A stretch of 64,000 nucleotides of DNA from Codonopsis lanceolata (GCA_013146195.2 CM028377.1:69754614-69818613), one strand, 5' to 3'; numbered from the stretch's first letter, positions 23,101 through 34,482 are shown. Notes: generated by a model not told the origin, from the sequence alone. Numbers and translations: made by a program.

Positions 23101-25116
23101 TTACTTTGTCCTTCACTAAATCTTAATTGTAGCAATAATTTTAAAAATAGTTGTAAACCTAGCATTGTTATAAATTAAAATATGGTGAATATATAGTCAT
23201 ATAGTAATTGCATTATATGAAAAGTATAAACAATTAAAATAATATACTACAAAAGAAGAGAAGCTAATTATAAATCACTACATCAAAAAATAATAACATT
23301 ATGAAAAAATCAAAATGTTATCGTGGTTCAATAATCCTCCGTTAACTTCACAGAACAAAGGAAGAGAAATGGAGAGAAAATTAGGAAATTAACCCCACTG
23401 GCAATATCCCTTATTATTCATCTCTCTCAGGAAATATTTCTTATTCTCACTGACGATCTCGATCTCTTACACTCACCGTCCACACCTTAGTACGTTTTCG
23501 TCCTCTCGCTCCATATCTCACTCGACTCATCTAATCTTTCTCTAATATCCAACTTTATTGTGACGACAAAATATTGATTATATTTTCTCAATAATTTTTC
23601 ATTCGGATCGGATGAAATCTCATAAAAACATTTTGTTTAATTATTTTGTATAAAAAATTATTTTTGACATTAAAATCTATTGTGAATTTGTTAATATTTT
23701 TTATACATCGATTTTTGTTATTTACTTTTAGATAAATTTTTGAACTGGTTTAATCATTTAGTATTTTCGAAATATAATTTTTTCTGGTAATTTTTATTCC
23801 ATACTATTTCGAATTTGTCAATGCTTTTTTTACATCTCAAAATTTTGGTATTTCTTGATTTAATATTTGATAGGTTCATATTATGAATTAATCCATTTTC
23901 ATTAATCATCATTTACAATGTGTTGATTCATTTCCGTTAGACACAACAATTGATGGTGAAAGTTTCAAGGAGTTTTTGAAGAATTTAGTAATTGTTTCTT
24001 GTTAATAGGAGTTTCTATTTTGGGAAACAAAGTTTTGGCGGGATTTTTTCCTATTTAGACTATCCTGCTTCTATATATATATATAGATAAATATCATATT
24101 TGGTGACTAAAGTTGAAATGCTTTGGCGACCATTCTCTTTGAAAGAAGACTATTTAAGTTAAGTATATACTACTCCGAGCTAAAGAATTTCTGTTTGAAA
24201 GTTAATTTTTTAAAAAAACGACACTTTTATTAACATATTAGTAATAAAATAGTAACAATTTTGTGTTTTAATTTTAGAAGAATGAAATATCTTAAAAATT
24301 GAATAGTTAACTCTTTGACGGAATGAAACATAGTATTAGTATAGGATGGTGGGTCTTTTGAGGTAGATGGTTGAAATAGTTGAATTCAGTTAATTATTTC
24401 ACGGAAAGTATAATTCCTAAAAACCTAACTCTTAGAAGATGTATTAACATAATATGGTTTGTTGCATGTGGGGGAAAGAAGCAGTAACAAGTGCAATGTG
24501 GGATATGGGTTTGTGAACATGACCTCTCCACAGGCCACCTGGAGACTCTATAAAGCATTCCACCATCAGAACTGGGAGGTCTTCAACTCCCGCAAAATCT
24601 GTGAAGTCACTTATGCCCGTTTACAGGTGTCTTTTTAATCTTTGATTATTATTATTATTATTATTCCCTTTATATTTTATTATTATTGGAAATTAAATAA
24701 CAAAATATTGAAAATAGGGTGTGGAGGCATTAAAGGAACACTTCAAGAACTCCAAGTTCCCTAGTGAAGCGGAGGAGTACATGCCGGTGGTATTCTCGCC
24801 ACCTCGAGACGGGCGCAGACTCACCGAACCCAACCCCATCGTTGGCCTTGGCCTTGGCATCAGTAATCTTCGTCGTCATAATTATTCGTCACCATCTCCT
24901 GTCACTTCGGAAGGTTTAATCAACGACCAATGTTTATCCCACCAACTTCTATTACTAGTCCCAGAACATAATCCCGCTAATTCAGATTCTTCCAATTCAG
25001 TCAATCACATTAATGAAGTCGGCGACGGCGTTTGTGGCACTAGTAGTGTGAGTGTGAGCAGTAATAGTGGTACTAGTGGCAGTAGCCAAAACGGCGGCGT
25101 TAATGGTGATGATTGA
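19426..25116 (+). CDS. TEL: TERMINAL EAR1-like (Mei2-like) RNA-binding protein, 667 aa, five exons
   Basis: A plant Mei2-like RNA-binding protein of the TERMINAL EAR1-like group. This group acts in shoot and leaf-primordium development in grasses and is expressed in meristems of Arabidopsis. Exons: 19426-20116, 20631-21282, 22110-22229, 24485-24626, 24718-25116; all introns are GT-AG and the joins keep frame (phases 1, 2, 2, 0). The start is the ATG in ideal context CCACCATGG. The N-terminus is rich in Pro and Tyr. RRM1 spans about residues 82-145 (RTLLISSVP), RRM2 about 207-280 (GTIVIFNL; RHQRFIEF; EFSRPGG), and the Mei2-type C-terminal RRM about 435-545 (TTVMIKNIPNKYS, FVYLPIDF, NKCNVGYGFVNM). 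A Ser/Gly/Asn-rich tail closes it. The length fits the family (roughly 530-660 aa). There are no stops or frameshifts, so it looks functional. TEL versus AML is settled by the RRM2 wording and the short length; which TEL paralogue is unknown. Confidence 0.93.
20631..21282 (+). CDS. TEL: TEL exon 2: rest of RRM2, linker and start of the Mei2 RRM
   Basis: Residues 231-447 plus two bases of codon 448. The acceptor is TTGAAG|GGCC. The linker (about 283-430) carries a Pro-rich patch and a basic Ser/Gly stretch. The exon ends inside IKNIPNKYS, the conserved first strand of the C-terminal RRM; donor ACAG|GTCTGT. The upstream open frame from 20459 is intronic. Confidence 0.92.
22110..22229 (+). CDS. 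TEL: TEL exon 3: central part of the Mei2 RRM
   Basis: A 120-base exon, residues 448-488. It begins with SQKLLLNMLDNHC and ends with YDFVYLPIDF, both typical of Mei2 C-terminal RRMs. The acceptor is TGCAG|TCAG and the donor CAT|GTAAGT. Confidence 0.92.
22761..24087 (-). mobile_element. Non-autonomous Helitron in TEL intron 3, minus strand
   Basis: On the minus strand the element starts TCTATATATATATAGAAGC after A. It ends with a perfect hairpin CCGTGCGTTTAACGCACGG, then GTATAAAACTAG followed by T. The length is 1327 bp, more than half of intron 3 (2255 bp). It contains two direct copies of a 122-bp unit (from 22981 and 23103) and no recognisable coding fragment. The exons on both sides are intact, so splicing must cross it. 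Confidence 0.85.
22981..23210. repeat. Tandem duplication, 122-bp unit, inside the intronic Helitron
   Basis: ACTTTGTCCTTCACTAAATC starts at 22981 and again at 23103. The following roughly 100 bases are nearly identical (one or two changes, such as AACTTAG/AACCTAG). Confidence 0.85.
24173..24334. mobile_element. Stowaway-like MITE in TEL intron 3
   Basis: Left end CTCCGAGCTAAAGAATTTC after TA; the right end is near TGACGGAATGAAACATAG before TA. The interior (AAAAACGACACTTTTATTAA) matches, inverted, the MITEs at 25999-26231 and 26525-26707. Confidence 0.5.
24485..24626 (+). CDS. TEL: TEL exon 4: RNP1-like part of the Mei2 RRM
   Basis: A 142-base exon, residues 488-535, reading NKCNVGYGFVNMTSP, then WRLYKAFH and WEVFNSRKICEVTYARLQ. 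The acceptor is AAGCAG|TAAC and the donor TTACAG|GTGTC. Confidence 0.92.
24718..25116 (+). CDS. TEL: TEL exon 5: end of Mei2 RRM and C-terminal tail
   Basis: Residues 536-667 and TGA. It begins GVEALKEHFKNSKFPSE, the last helix of the Mei2 RRM, followed by YMPVVFSPPRDGR, a segment conserved in TEL proteins. The rest is low-complexity Ser, Asn and Gly. Intron 4 before it is only 91 bp; acceptor AAATAG|GGTG. Confidence 0.92.
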   Translation, partial: GVEALKEHFKNSKFPSEAEEYMPVVFSPPRDGRRLTEPNPIVGLGLGISNLRRHNYSSPSPVTSEGLINDQCLSHQLLLLVPEHNPANSDSSNSVNHINEVGDGVCGTSSVSVSSNSGTSGSSQNGGVNGDD

Positions 25117-25450
25117 TGGTTGGTTGTCAAAAAGATAATGTGACTTGACTGAATCACAGCTATATGCGGAATTAAGCCTAAGCCAATGGGGAATGCACTT
25201 TGAGTTACGAGCCTCTCTCTCTGCCGTCAATGTGCATCGCGAGAACCTAACCCCCCCCGCCCCAACCCTAAGGCTTTGCTTTTTATTAATGGTTTCAGGT
25301 TCAGGTTCTCGCTCTGCGCTCTCTCTCTCTTAGAAGATTGGTTGGTTGTTGTAAAACTTAGAAAGAATGAATTTATATATTTTTTTTCTCAAGAATGTGA
25401 TATGTTATTTTTAATCAAATAAATATAGTTTAAGAACGTTGGAAAGTTAA
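25117..25450 (+). promoter_or_regulatory. TEL 3' UTR with candidate poly(A) signal at 25418-25423
   Basis: After the stop codon the sequence is moderately GC-rich, including a CCCCCCCCGCCCC run at about 25251 and a (CT)n run at about 25318-25330. It then turns AT-rich and contains AATAAA at 25418. Short open frames here have no coding features. Confidence 0.5.
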
Positions 25451-25998
25451 TATTTTATTTTATGGCATGAAATATGTTTGGTTATTATTCAGTTTAGTTT
25501 TCTAATCATAATTCCAATTACACTATCATTTTAGTGTTCTTTAATCAACCTAAGGTATTTTTCAAATCAAAATTATGCATATTTGTTAGCATTATTTTAA
25601 AATTATAAAACACGTACTTTTGTAGTTTTTTGAAAGAGTAGATATTGGTGTGTTAACATTTAAAACTTCCATTGAGGGCCGTCAATGGAAAATAAAATGA
25701 AGATATTGTTTACAAGTTCTAATTGCAGTAAAATTGTTACTGTACTATGTTTGAAAATTCGACTATTTTTGGGGACATTATTCATTTTCTATTTGAGACA
25801 TTAATTGTTTAAATACGCACAGATGTGGAACTGAAGAACGCTCTTTAATACGTATACCATTTTGGCATTTTCATACAATATTAGTGTTGCGAAGAAAATT
25901 CTAATTTTTGTAAACCAGAAAATTTATTTATGATTCTAAATGGATTGATATTTATTTCTGAGTCATTTGTTTGGTTGATAATCAAAGTAAATTTAATA
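25451..25998. other. AT-rich intergenic DNA
   Basis: I see no gene or element ends here. Confidence 0.5.
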
Positions 25999-26231
25999 CT
26001 CCCTTGTTCAACAACTCAAAGGCTCATGTTTAAATAGTCCAACTATCATTTCCACCGTTTCAGACAAAAAGTTTATTATTTTATTTTAAAATATTTCACT
26101 TAAAACGTCTATTTTTAAAAAATAAGATAAGATATAAAAATATCATTTTATTATTAATGAATTATTAAAAGTGTCATTTTTTTAAAAAAAATAACTTTAA
26201 AACGGAAACTTTTTATCCGAAACAGAGGGAG
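25999..26231. mobile_element. Stowaway-like MITE, copy C
   Basis: Left end CTCCCTTGTTCAACAACTC and right end TATCCGAAACAGAGGGAG, with TA on each side. The CTCCCT/AGGGAG terminal pair is typical of Stowaway. Confidence 0.75.
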
Positions 26232-26524
26232 TAATAGATATATTATCTCCGTCTTAAAATAAATGACTTTTGAAATTTTGTATATTGATTAATGAAGCTT
26301 ATTAGACATTGATCTATCTTTATTTAAGACCAATTATTGTTTATAAGTTGAATAATTGGTTTTTTATTTCCTATTAATATCCCTCTTTAAATCATAACAA
26401 TTTTTCCTCAAAGTTTAATCAATATTTAATTAGACAATAATTTTGGGATATATCTAAATTACATTTGTAATGAATTGATGAGGATATATATTTGATTGGT
26501 AGTATAAAAAAATAAATTTATGTA

Positions 26525-26707
26525 CTTCCTTCGTTTCGGGTTCATTTCGAGCAAATAATTCATCATTTTATTTTGAGATGTTTCATTTAAAAAGTCTATT
26601 TTTAAAAATTAAAAGCTAAAAATGTTATTTTATTACTGCAGAATTACTAAAATTATCTTTTTTAAAAAAAATTGACTTTAAAAAAAATACTCTTTATCCG
26701 GATGAAG
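26525..26707. mobile_element. Stowaway-like MITE, copy D
   Basis: Left end CTTCCTTCGTTTCGGGTTC and right end CTCTTTATCCGGATGAAG, with flanking TA. The interior phrase AAAAGTCTATTTTTAAAAA is shared with copy C, so both belong to one family. Confidence 0.65.
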
Positions 26708-27272
26708 TATTTATTATCACGAAACAAGTATAAATTGAGAGGATAAAGTGGTTAAAAACTCGGAAGTCCCTAGACATATCGAGTGTGATGCGCCTTAAGT
26801 TGATATGATAGCAGTATATTTTGCTTCTAAAACCTCCTAGCCGTCATCCTACAAAATCTTCAATTGGAAAACAATGCAGTGATTTGAGGGAAGATTGACG
26901 TTGGGATTGTTCGATAGAAAAGACTTGCTCTCTCTCCCCTTTTCGTTTTTTAATAACAATCTAATTTTTTTTATTTGTTACAAAATAATTGTTTTATTTT
27001 ATTATTATTTTTATTAAAATATTTTTATCACTTTATTTTTACGTTTTTTTTTATCTTTTTTAATTATAGTTATATGTTCCAGTACATTAAAAACTCATAT
27101 ATTACAACAATAGTTATAATTCAGCTAATTACCTTTTTTAAACAATGTAACGTGATAAAAATGATAGTTATTTAAAAATTAGGGAGTATCTTCTATCAAA
27201 CCACCACTTGGCTTGGCCTGGCCATGCCTTCTTCAGTAAGTGTAACTCTTTTTAGTGGTAATTATATACTTA

Positions 27273-27668
27273 CTCCATTCTAAATTATTGTCCCGCTTAA
27301 TTTTATTTAATTAAATTGATGATTGTTTTATGAATTTTTATTAATAGCATAATATTTATAATTACTAAAATACTTAATTATAACTATTATGATTACAATA
27401 TATACCAGTGAAATGTAATTGTAAAAGGTTTTTAAAATCATAAATATAATTTTAAATGTGAGTTCTTTACGTTAAACATTTTAAAATAATATAATGAAAT
27501 CTTCACCAAAACGGAAGAAGGATGTACTTTTCGTTAGATTTAATGTGTATGTATAACCGTTATTAAAGTAGTGCAAAAAATATAGGTAATTTTTTTTAAA
27601 AAAGTGTTTCTTAAAACAAAAAGTTTATAACAAGACAGTTTTATTTAAGACGAAACGAGAAATGAAAG
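27273..27668. mobile_element. Stowaway-like MITE, about 400 bp
   Basis: Left end CTCCATTCTAAATTATTGTC after TA; right end AGACGAAACGAGAAATGAAAG before TA. The terminal match is imperfect and the interior is AT-rich. Confidence 0.5.
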
Positions 27669-27971
27669 TATAACAATAATTTTTGAATTAAGAGATTTTA
27701 TTTTTCTGAAAATCATTAAAACATAATTTGTAGAACAAAAAAAAGTAATAAGAATTACATGTTTTATAATTAAAAAAATGAAAAAAAAATAGACATCCAA
27801 GTGAAATAGAACGTTGAGAGTATAACTTCTTTAAATGATACAACCGATATTTTTCAACGAAGAGCAACTTGACGTTTTTATTTTTTATTTTTTTATATAC
27901 TACTTTTTTGATACTAGATTAACATTATTGCATGGTCTTTTCTCTTAAATATCATAACTATGCAAAAAATA

Positions 27972-27973
<2 letters not shown>

Positions 27974-28064
<91 letters not shown>
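27974..28064. repeat. (AT)n microsatellite
   Basis: About 90 bases of alternating A and T, the longest simple tract in the window. Confidence 0.95.
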
Positions 28065-28068
<4 letters not shown>

Positions 28069-28957
28069 TGAACTAAAAGTCTAAAGCCAACATCTTCCAG
28101 GACCCCTAAGTTTTTCCCTTGTTGGCCATGAAAGTATATCTTCCTTTTTATGATATCTTTTTAAGTACCTTTTTCATTTCTAATGACTTACAAGATCATT
28201 TGAACAATTCGTTTGAACATTCTTGTGAGTTCGTTTAAATTGATGTTGTCGGAGAGGTATGTTGTGGGGAGATGTGATAGGATGGGGGGGGGGATGGTTT
28301 TTGGTTAGGGTTCAAATTAGAGAGAGAGTGAGAGATCGAGACATAGCTGGGCGTGAGAGAAGAAAAAAAATTAAGGGTGCTGTCTGAATAAAAAACTTTC
28401 TAATAAGATAATTTTCTTAGAACGGACAATAAAAGAAAGAAAGATAATAATTTGAGACTAATTTTTAGTAGTAATCAAATAACTTGAAGTTAAAACTTTT
28501 TAAAATAATTTAATACTCCAAATAATACTCCGTACAATTTAAGCATATAAATGACTCGTACTGTTTGTTACAGCTGTAGAAAAATGACTTATGAGTTGTT
28601 ATAAGCTTTTAATTAGTATTTATTTTCTTAATCATACATAAAACAAAAAATAAAATATGTAGATGTTTTCTACCCCATTATTATGTATACTCTTTCACGT
28701 TTAACTTTTATTCTATACTTTTCCAATTTTTAATGTGTGTAGTTAAATATGTAGAGATTGAAAATGTTTATCCTATTAAAAATGAATAAATAATTTATAA
28801 TATTTCTTATCCCACAATAAATGTTTATTATTTTTTTAAAATCTTGAAATTAGTATTCCCAGTCATTTTTTTTTGTATATATATGAGAAAAGGGTAAAAT
28901 GTGAATAATCAAAAGTTTATTAACGAATAGTTATCTTTGTGTTTTCAATAATTTAAA
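28065..28957. other. Unassigned AT-rich DNA
   Basis: No gene. A G-run of ten at about 28286-28295 and a GA-rich patch at 28320-28345 are the only departures from AT-rich sequence. Confidence 0.45.
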
Positions 28958-29098
28958 GAAGCTTAAAATTTTGGCTTTAGCTTTTTAATGCATAAAAAGT
29001 GTTGTATCTTACTTATTGACTACTAGCGTATAAGCAGAAATAAACACTCTAAATATGACTTATTTTAAGTCAAGAGTCAAAAGTCGTTCTACAAAAAA
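28958..29098. mobile_element. Truncated hAT-type MITE, inverted copy of the 11.7 kb family
   Basis: The phrases AGCTTAAAATTTTGGCTTTAG, AATGCATAAAAAGTGTTGTA and CACTCTAAATATGACTTA correspond, in reverse order and complement, to the first 150 bases of the MITE at 11687. Confidence 0.6.
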
Positions 29099-29177
29099 AT
29101 GCAACAATCAAATATAGAGTATAGAGATTAAATAAGAGTAGTTCTCCTGTGAGGCTATATATGAATGATAATGGGGC

Positions 29178-29413
29178 CGTCCTCCGGGACATGGCTGAGT
29201 GGTAAAAGGAGAGGATATAAGATTCTGGAGGTATGCAATGTGGGTTCGATACTTGGTGGAAGCAATTTACTTTTTTCTAAGGTTGGACCTTGTATGTGTT
29301 ATTAGTTGACATGTTCTTAAACCCTGTATCATTCGGACACATCCCGCAATTTTCCTGATAGTAGCAATGAGGAAACGGAATTACTACCACAAGATTCAAC
29401 CTGGTTAAAAAAA
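29178..29413 (+). mobile_element. tRNA-derived SINE with perfect 13-bp TSD
   Basis: The 236-bp body is flanked by the exact repeat ATGATAATGGGGC at 29165-29177 and 29414-29426. Box A (TGGCTGAGTGG, 29192-29202) and box B (GGTTCGATACT, 29243-29253) give the RNA polymerase III promoter, about 40 bases apart as in a tRNA. The tail ends TTAAAAAAA. Non-coding and dependent on LINE enzymes for movement. The intact TSD suggests a fairly recent insertion. Confidence 0.88.
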
Positions 29414-29426
29414 ATGATAATGGGGC

Positions 29427-30273
29427 AGATCGGGGTGGTTATACTCATACATGATATCACCCACATTCCCCAATTTAGTTTTATGCCCCCCATAATTGCC
29501 CTCATTCCCCATCGGTTAATCAATTTGTCCTATCATATCCGTTCCTCTAGGATAACTGTTAATTGGGAAATGTCTACGACGAATTGGACAAGTTAACAAT
29601 TTAGTTAAAAACACTTGATTTTTTTTTAAACATAGTAAATAATCAAGTTAATAAGACTTGATAAATGATACTTACTTTTACTTAAACTCATCATAATCAT
29701 GTCCACAAAAACTAAAAAATCTAATTATGTTGTTGTGCATGCCACAAATACACCAAGAATTAAAAAAGCTTTATTAAGTTAAAATAATTAAAAAAAAAGA
29801 CAATAATCTAATGTCTAAAAAAACTTCATATAAAAATTTATTTAATACATACAAAATTAAAGATACATGTATCTATTAAATGCAGCAGCAATAATGCAAT
29901 ATTACATAGAAAAATTGAATTACAGATGGCTCGGAAAATTGCCAAAGAGTTAATTACCATACACATTCACCTAAAAGATTCAATAACATTTTCGTAATAA
30001 ATGTCAAAATGGTATTAAACATTGATGCAAATGATTTTTTTTAGCTAAGGTTTTACTATAACATATAAACTCACCTTTATTTTAAATAAATGTTGATATT
30101 GTTATATATGCATATATGGATGCGGACACAAAATATGTGAATATGTCTAAGACATATTTTGAATTTCATAAATAAAAGAAGAATCATGAAGAACTACTTA
30201 GTTTATCAAAAGCAAACTGTTTTAAAATACATAAATTTAATGATCTGTGCCTAATTGAGAAAAGTAAAGAAAG
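29427..30273. other. Unassigned AT-rich DNA
   Basis: No gene or clear element boundary seen before the hAT-type terminus at 30274. Confidence 0.45.
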
Positions 30274-30558
30274 TAGATGTGGTAAATGAGCGGGCATGGG
30301 CACGCCCATATGGGCAATGGACTCAAATAGGCGGGTAAGTAAGTGTCCACTTAATAACATGAGCATATATGGCGGATATTAAATGGGCATGGGCGCCCAT
30401 TTACTCATTAACATCCAATTATCAAATAAATACAAAAAATACAAAAAAAAAGTTTATGTGGCTATGAAATCTAATTATATCTCTACAATGTTATATCAAA
30501 TATGTACTTTTCTAATGAATGACACGTCATTACAAATTAAATCATCCAACATCCTTAC

Positions 30559-30742
30559 TGTTAAGATAATGTATATAGATGGAATTATCATTGTATTCCT
30601 TTCCTTGTTTATAGCTTGTATATTGTAGTTTAGGATTTATTTAGTTTCCTAATTTATAGCTTAGAGAAGATCTTGTCATCTTGGCATATATATCACCCTT
30701 TGTGTGATGGTAATCGAAAAGAAAAAATTTGACATTCTTACA
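30559..30742 (+). repeat. 5' LTR of the Copia element
   Basis: 184 bp, starting TGTTAAGATAATGTATATAG and ending CTTACA. It matches 54881-55020 plus 55681-55715 with a few substitutions and a short deletion (TAGCTTAGAG missing on the right). Confidence 0.9.
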
Positions 30743-30754
30743 TGGTATCAGAGC
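30743..30754 (+). promoter_or_regulatory. Primer-binding site of the Copia element
   Basis: TGGTATCAGAGC immediately after the 5' LTR, complementary to the 3' end of plant initiator methionine tRNA; it primes minus-strand DNA synthesis. Confidence 0.9.
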
Positions 30755-30841
30755 ATTAGGGCACAATTTTTTTTTACGCTGCTACATTCTAGTATCACGT
30801 CTTCTGCTTTCTTACAACTCTATCTCTTCTCACCACCTTAC

Positions 30842-31555
30842 ATGGCTTCTTCTAAGAAATCTTTCTACCCAGTTTTTGTCGTCTCCAACATCAAGAACAT
30901 CCATGTTATTCTTGAAATAGAGAACATCCAATATGCGACGTGGGTGGAGCTCTTCAAAATCAATGCTCGTTCCTACTGTGTCATCACCCACATTGAAACA
31001 CCGACTGAAGGCACTACTTCTACGCCTCAAACTGATGAGGCGAAAGAACTATAGATTACCCTCAATGCTACTGTCCTCTCCTGGATATATTCCACCATAT
31101 CCAGTGACCTACTCCAGACCATTCTTGAACCCGAATTATCGGCACTCAAAGCTTGGAATAGACTACGTAACATATTCCAAGATAAGAAAAATTCTCGTGT
31201 TGTTACTCTTAAGCAGGATTTCTCTCACACAAAGATGAAGGATTTTCCTAGTGTTTTCGCCTATTGTCAACGGCTCAAGAGTCTCTTCGACCAACTCAAG
31301 AATGTAGGTGTTGAGGTCTCTAACAACCTCCTGGTTCTTCAAATGGTCTCCGGTCTTACTGAAGCGTACAGTGGTGCCGATACACTTTTTTGCCAGAGTA
31401 ATCCCATTCCTCCTTACTATCAAGCTCGGTCGATGCTTACAGTTTAGGAGGCCGGATTTTCCAAACAGGCAGCTACCACTTCATCCACAGTCATGCTTGC
31501 CAAAGACGTTGATGATGGTTCATTTTCTATACCCTCTCCCCAGCGTCCTTCCGGG
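30842..31555 (+). pseudogene. Copia gag (UBN2-type) pseudogene
   Basis: Opens at the ATG reading MASSKKS, followed by the Copia gag pattern (NYATWVELF-like at residues 36-44; WIYSTIS; LKQDFSHTKMKDFPSVFAYCQRLK; LVLQMVSGLTEAY). This is the capsid-like UBN2 domain. Two in-frame stops interrupt it: at 31052-31054, where the family has Trp, and at 31445-31447. The frame then runs into a deletion: the CCHC zinc knuckle and protease that should follow are missing, and the next recognisable domain is in another frame. Confidence 0.85.
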
Positions 31556-33709
31556 GGCTCATGTGTTTGACTCCCTTAAGAAAACTAGATTTATTGATTG
31601 TAATGGCACTTCTATTTCTCATGTTTGTCATTCTTGTTCCCTTGGGAAACATGTTAAACCTCCTTTTATCTCGTCTTATTCTTACACTGCTATGCCTTTT
31701 GACATTATACATTGTGATATTTGGACATCTAATTTGTTAAGTTCTTTAGGTCATCGTTATTATCTCGTTCTTTTAGATGATTACACAAATTTCTTATGGA
31801 CTTTTACTTTGTCAAAAAAATTAGACGTTTATTACACTTTCTTAACGTTTAAATCTTTCATTCAAACACAATTCAAACGAGACATAAAAACTATTCAAAG
31901 TGGTAACGGCAGAGAATTTGATAATAAGTCTTTTTGGACTTTTTGTCAACTTCATGGTATTTATTTTTGTTTCTCTTGCCCTTATAGTTCTTCTCAAAAT
32001 GGCAAAGCTGAACGAAAGATTAGGTCTATTAATAACATAATTCGTACTTTACTTCTACATTCATCCATTCCTAGTTCTATGAGGCATCATGCTTTTAAAT
32101 CAACAGCCTACCTTTCCAATATACATCCAAGTAAATTGTTAGGTTTCATTCCCTCATTAAAAGTTTATATCAGAAAGGCCCCTCCTACTCTCATCTCCGT
32201 GTGTTCGGGTGTTTATGCTATCCTCTTTTCCCCTCTACTACTATTCATAAACTTTAAGCCCGTTCTACACCGTGTGTGTTTTTAGGGTATCTAGACAATC
32301 ATCGTGGTTACAAATGCTATGATATTTCCTCTCATAAAATCATTATTTGTCATCACATCATTTTTGATGAAACCAAATTTCCGTTTGCTGCACTACACAC
32401 ACCCTCGCCTCAAACTTATGAATAAGACGTGGGAATTAGTACCACGTCCATATAATGTTAATGTTATTCGTTCCATGTGGATTTTTAGACATAAAGAAAA
32501 TTCTTATGGTTCTTTTGAGAGGCATAAATCCCATCTTGTAGGTGATGGAAAATCTCAGCAGGTAGGATCGAGCAAAACTTTTAGTCCAGTCGTCAAACCG
32601 GCTACCATCCGTATAGTACTTAGTTTGGCCATGTCCAAAGCAGGGCCCATTCAACAACCTGATGTAAAGAATGCTTTCCTTCATTGGGATCTCAAGGAAA
32701 ATGTCTACATGCATTAATCTTTGGGCTATTGAGACCCATCTCACCCGAATTATGTCTGCTTACTCAAGAAATCTTTGTACGGGCTGAAACAAGCACTCGC
32801 TTGGTACAAAAGATTTGCAGATCATGTTTTGAGTATCAGTTTCTCCAACAACAAGTCTGATCATTCCCTCTTTATCTATCGGAAAGGGACTGATATGGCA
32901 TATATTCTTCTGTATGTCGACAACATCATCTTGACCACTTCATCTGATGCTCTGCACCATTCCATCATGAATCTTTTCATTTCAGAATTTTCTATGAAAG
33001 ATTTGGGGCAACTAAGCTACTTCTTGGGTATTGTTGTTACTCGTCAAAAAGGATGTCTTTTCTTATGTCAAAAGAAATACACTGAGGAGATTGTCAACTG
33101 TGCAGGCATGGCCTCATGTAAACCTAGCTCTACCCCAATTGATATTAAGCCGAAACTTAGTGCTTCCTCCAGCAGTCCCTGTGCCAATCCTTTTATCTAT
33201 AAGAGTGTTGCTGGCGCTCAAAAGTATCTCACATTCATGAGGCCCAACTTCTCATATGTGGTTTAACATGTTTGTCTATTTATGCACAATCCGATGGACA
33301 CACATATGCTCGCTCTCAAACGTATTGTGCGCTATGTTCAAAGGACTTTACATCTCAGCCTCCATCTTTATCCCTCTTTTGCAACCAAACTTATCTCGTA
33401 CACAAACGCCGATTGGGCTAGCTACCCTGATACACGATGCTCAATTTCCAGATACTGTGTGTTTCTTCGAGATAACCTGTTATCTTGGTCTTCTAAACGC
33501 CAAGCTACCTTATCTCGCTCCAGCGCTGAGGCCGAATATCGAGGGGTGGCTAATGTTTTTTCGGAATCATGTTGGATACGCAATCTTGTTCTTGAGCTTC
33601 ACTGCCCCATCTCAACGGCAACATTAGTATATTGTGATAATGTTAGTACGGTTTACCTCTCTGGGAACCCTGTTCAACATCAACGTACAAAACACATTGA
33701 GAGAGATAT
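31556..33709 (+). pseudogene. Copia pol pseudogene: integrase, reverse transcriptase and start of RNase H
   Basis: One frame throughout, with several stops (about 32283, 32715, 33264). GAG-pre-integrase is followed by a CHSCSLGKH zinc-finger end, then the integrase core with HCDIWTS, and the glutamate in SQNGKAERK. The expected middle aspartate is a glycine (QSGNGREF). Next is RT with PVVKPATIR, DVKNAFLHW, SLYGLKQA and YVDN in place of YVDD, then RNase H with NADWAS, SSKRQATLSRSSAEAEYR and YCDN. It cannot be active. The RNase H coding stops at 33709, where a foreign LTR begins; the rest resumes at 54715. Confidence 0.9.
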
Positions 33710-34439
33710 TGTAATGCCCAGGAACTTTGCATGTTCGTCTAGCCAGCATGGTAAACTTAACATTGGAGACTTCGTGTGCTTGGTTAGGCTAAGATAGAGC
33801 CGATACCCTTAAGACATTTGGTTTATGCTCGTTAGCGTGTTAGAGTTATAGTTGCATGACTTAGCTTTGATTTGATGCTCGACTTGATCGAGGATTGTTG
33901 ATTAGTTGGTGTGTGACCTTGATAGGATACACCTTGGTTTGCTAGACATGTTAAACATGTTTTGGATCGATGTTCAGTAGCTCGGTTCATAGATTGACCT
34001 TACTTGATTTGTGTACGACGCTTGTCATCATTGTTTGGGTTCATGTGTGTTATGTCGGCGACCATTTGGGTCACTTCCAACTTCGTTTTAATCATGGGAT
34101 CATCCCGATTGTTGTAGGAACCTTGAGGGGTCTCTTATGACTTCTTTTGGAAAGTTTTTGGCTCTGGAGACCTTACGATCGCATGGGTTTTGGGGCTTGT
34201 AGTTTGTTCTTCAAGGTTGGCACCAGGAGGGATGCGGCCTCATGCTAGGAGGGCCATGCGACCGCATGGTCCTGTTGACAACCACTTCTAGATTTTGATT
34301 TTGGGGAGACTTGTATATCTTACCCCGAAATAGCCCCTCTCCTTCACCCTTGGCAAACCATTGAAGGGAATTTTGGTCCAGACTTTTCCTCTTAAGATCT
34401 GATTTCCTTTCCTCCCTCCTCATTTGTGCATCCAACATT

Positions 34440-34445
<6 letters not shown>

Positions 34446-34480
<35 letters not shown>
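34446..34480. repeat. (GA)n microsatellite in the solo LTR
   Basis: About 17 GA units in a row. Confidence 0.95.
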
Positions 34481-34482
<2 letters not shown>

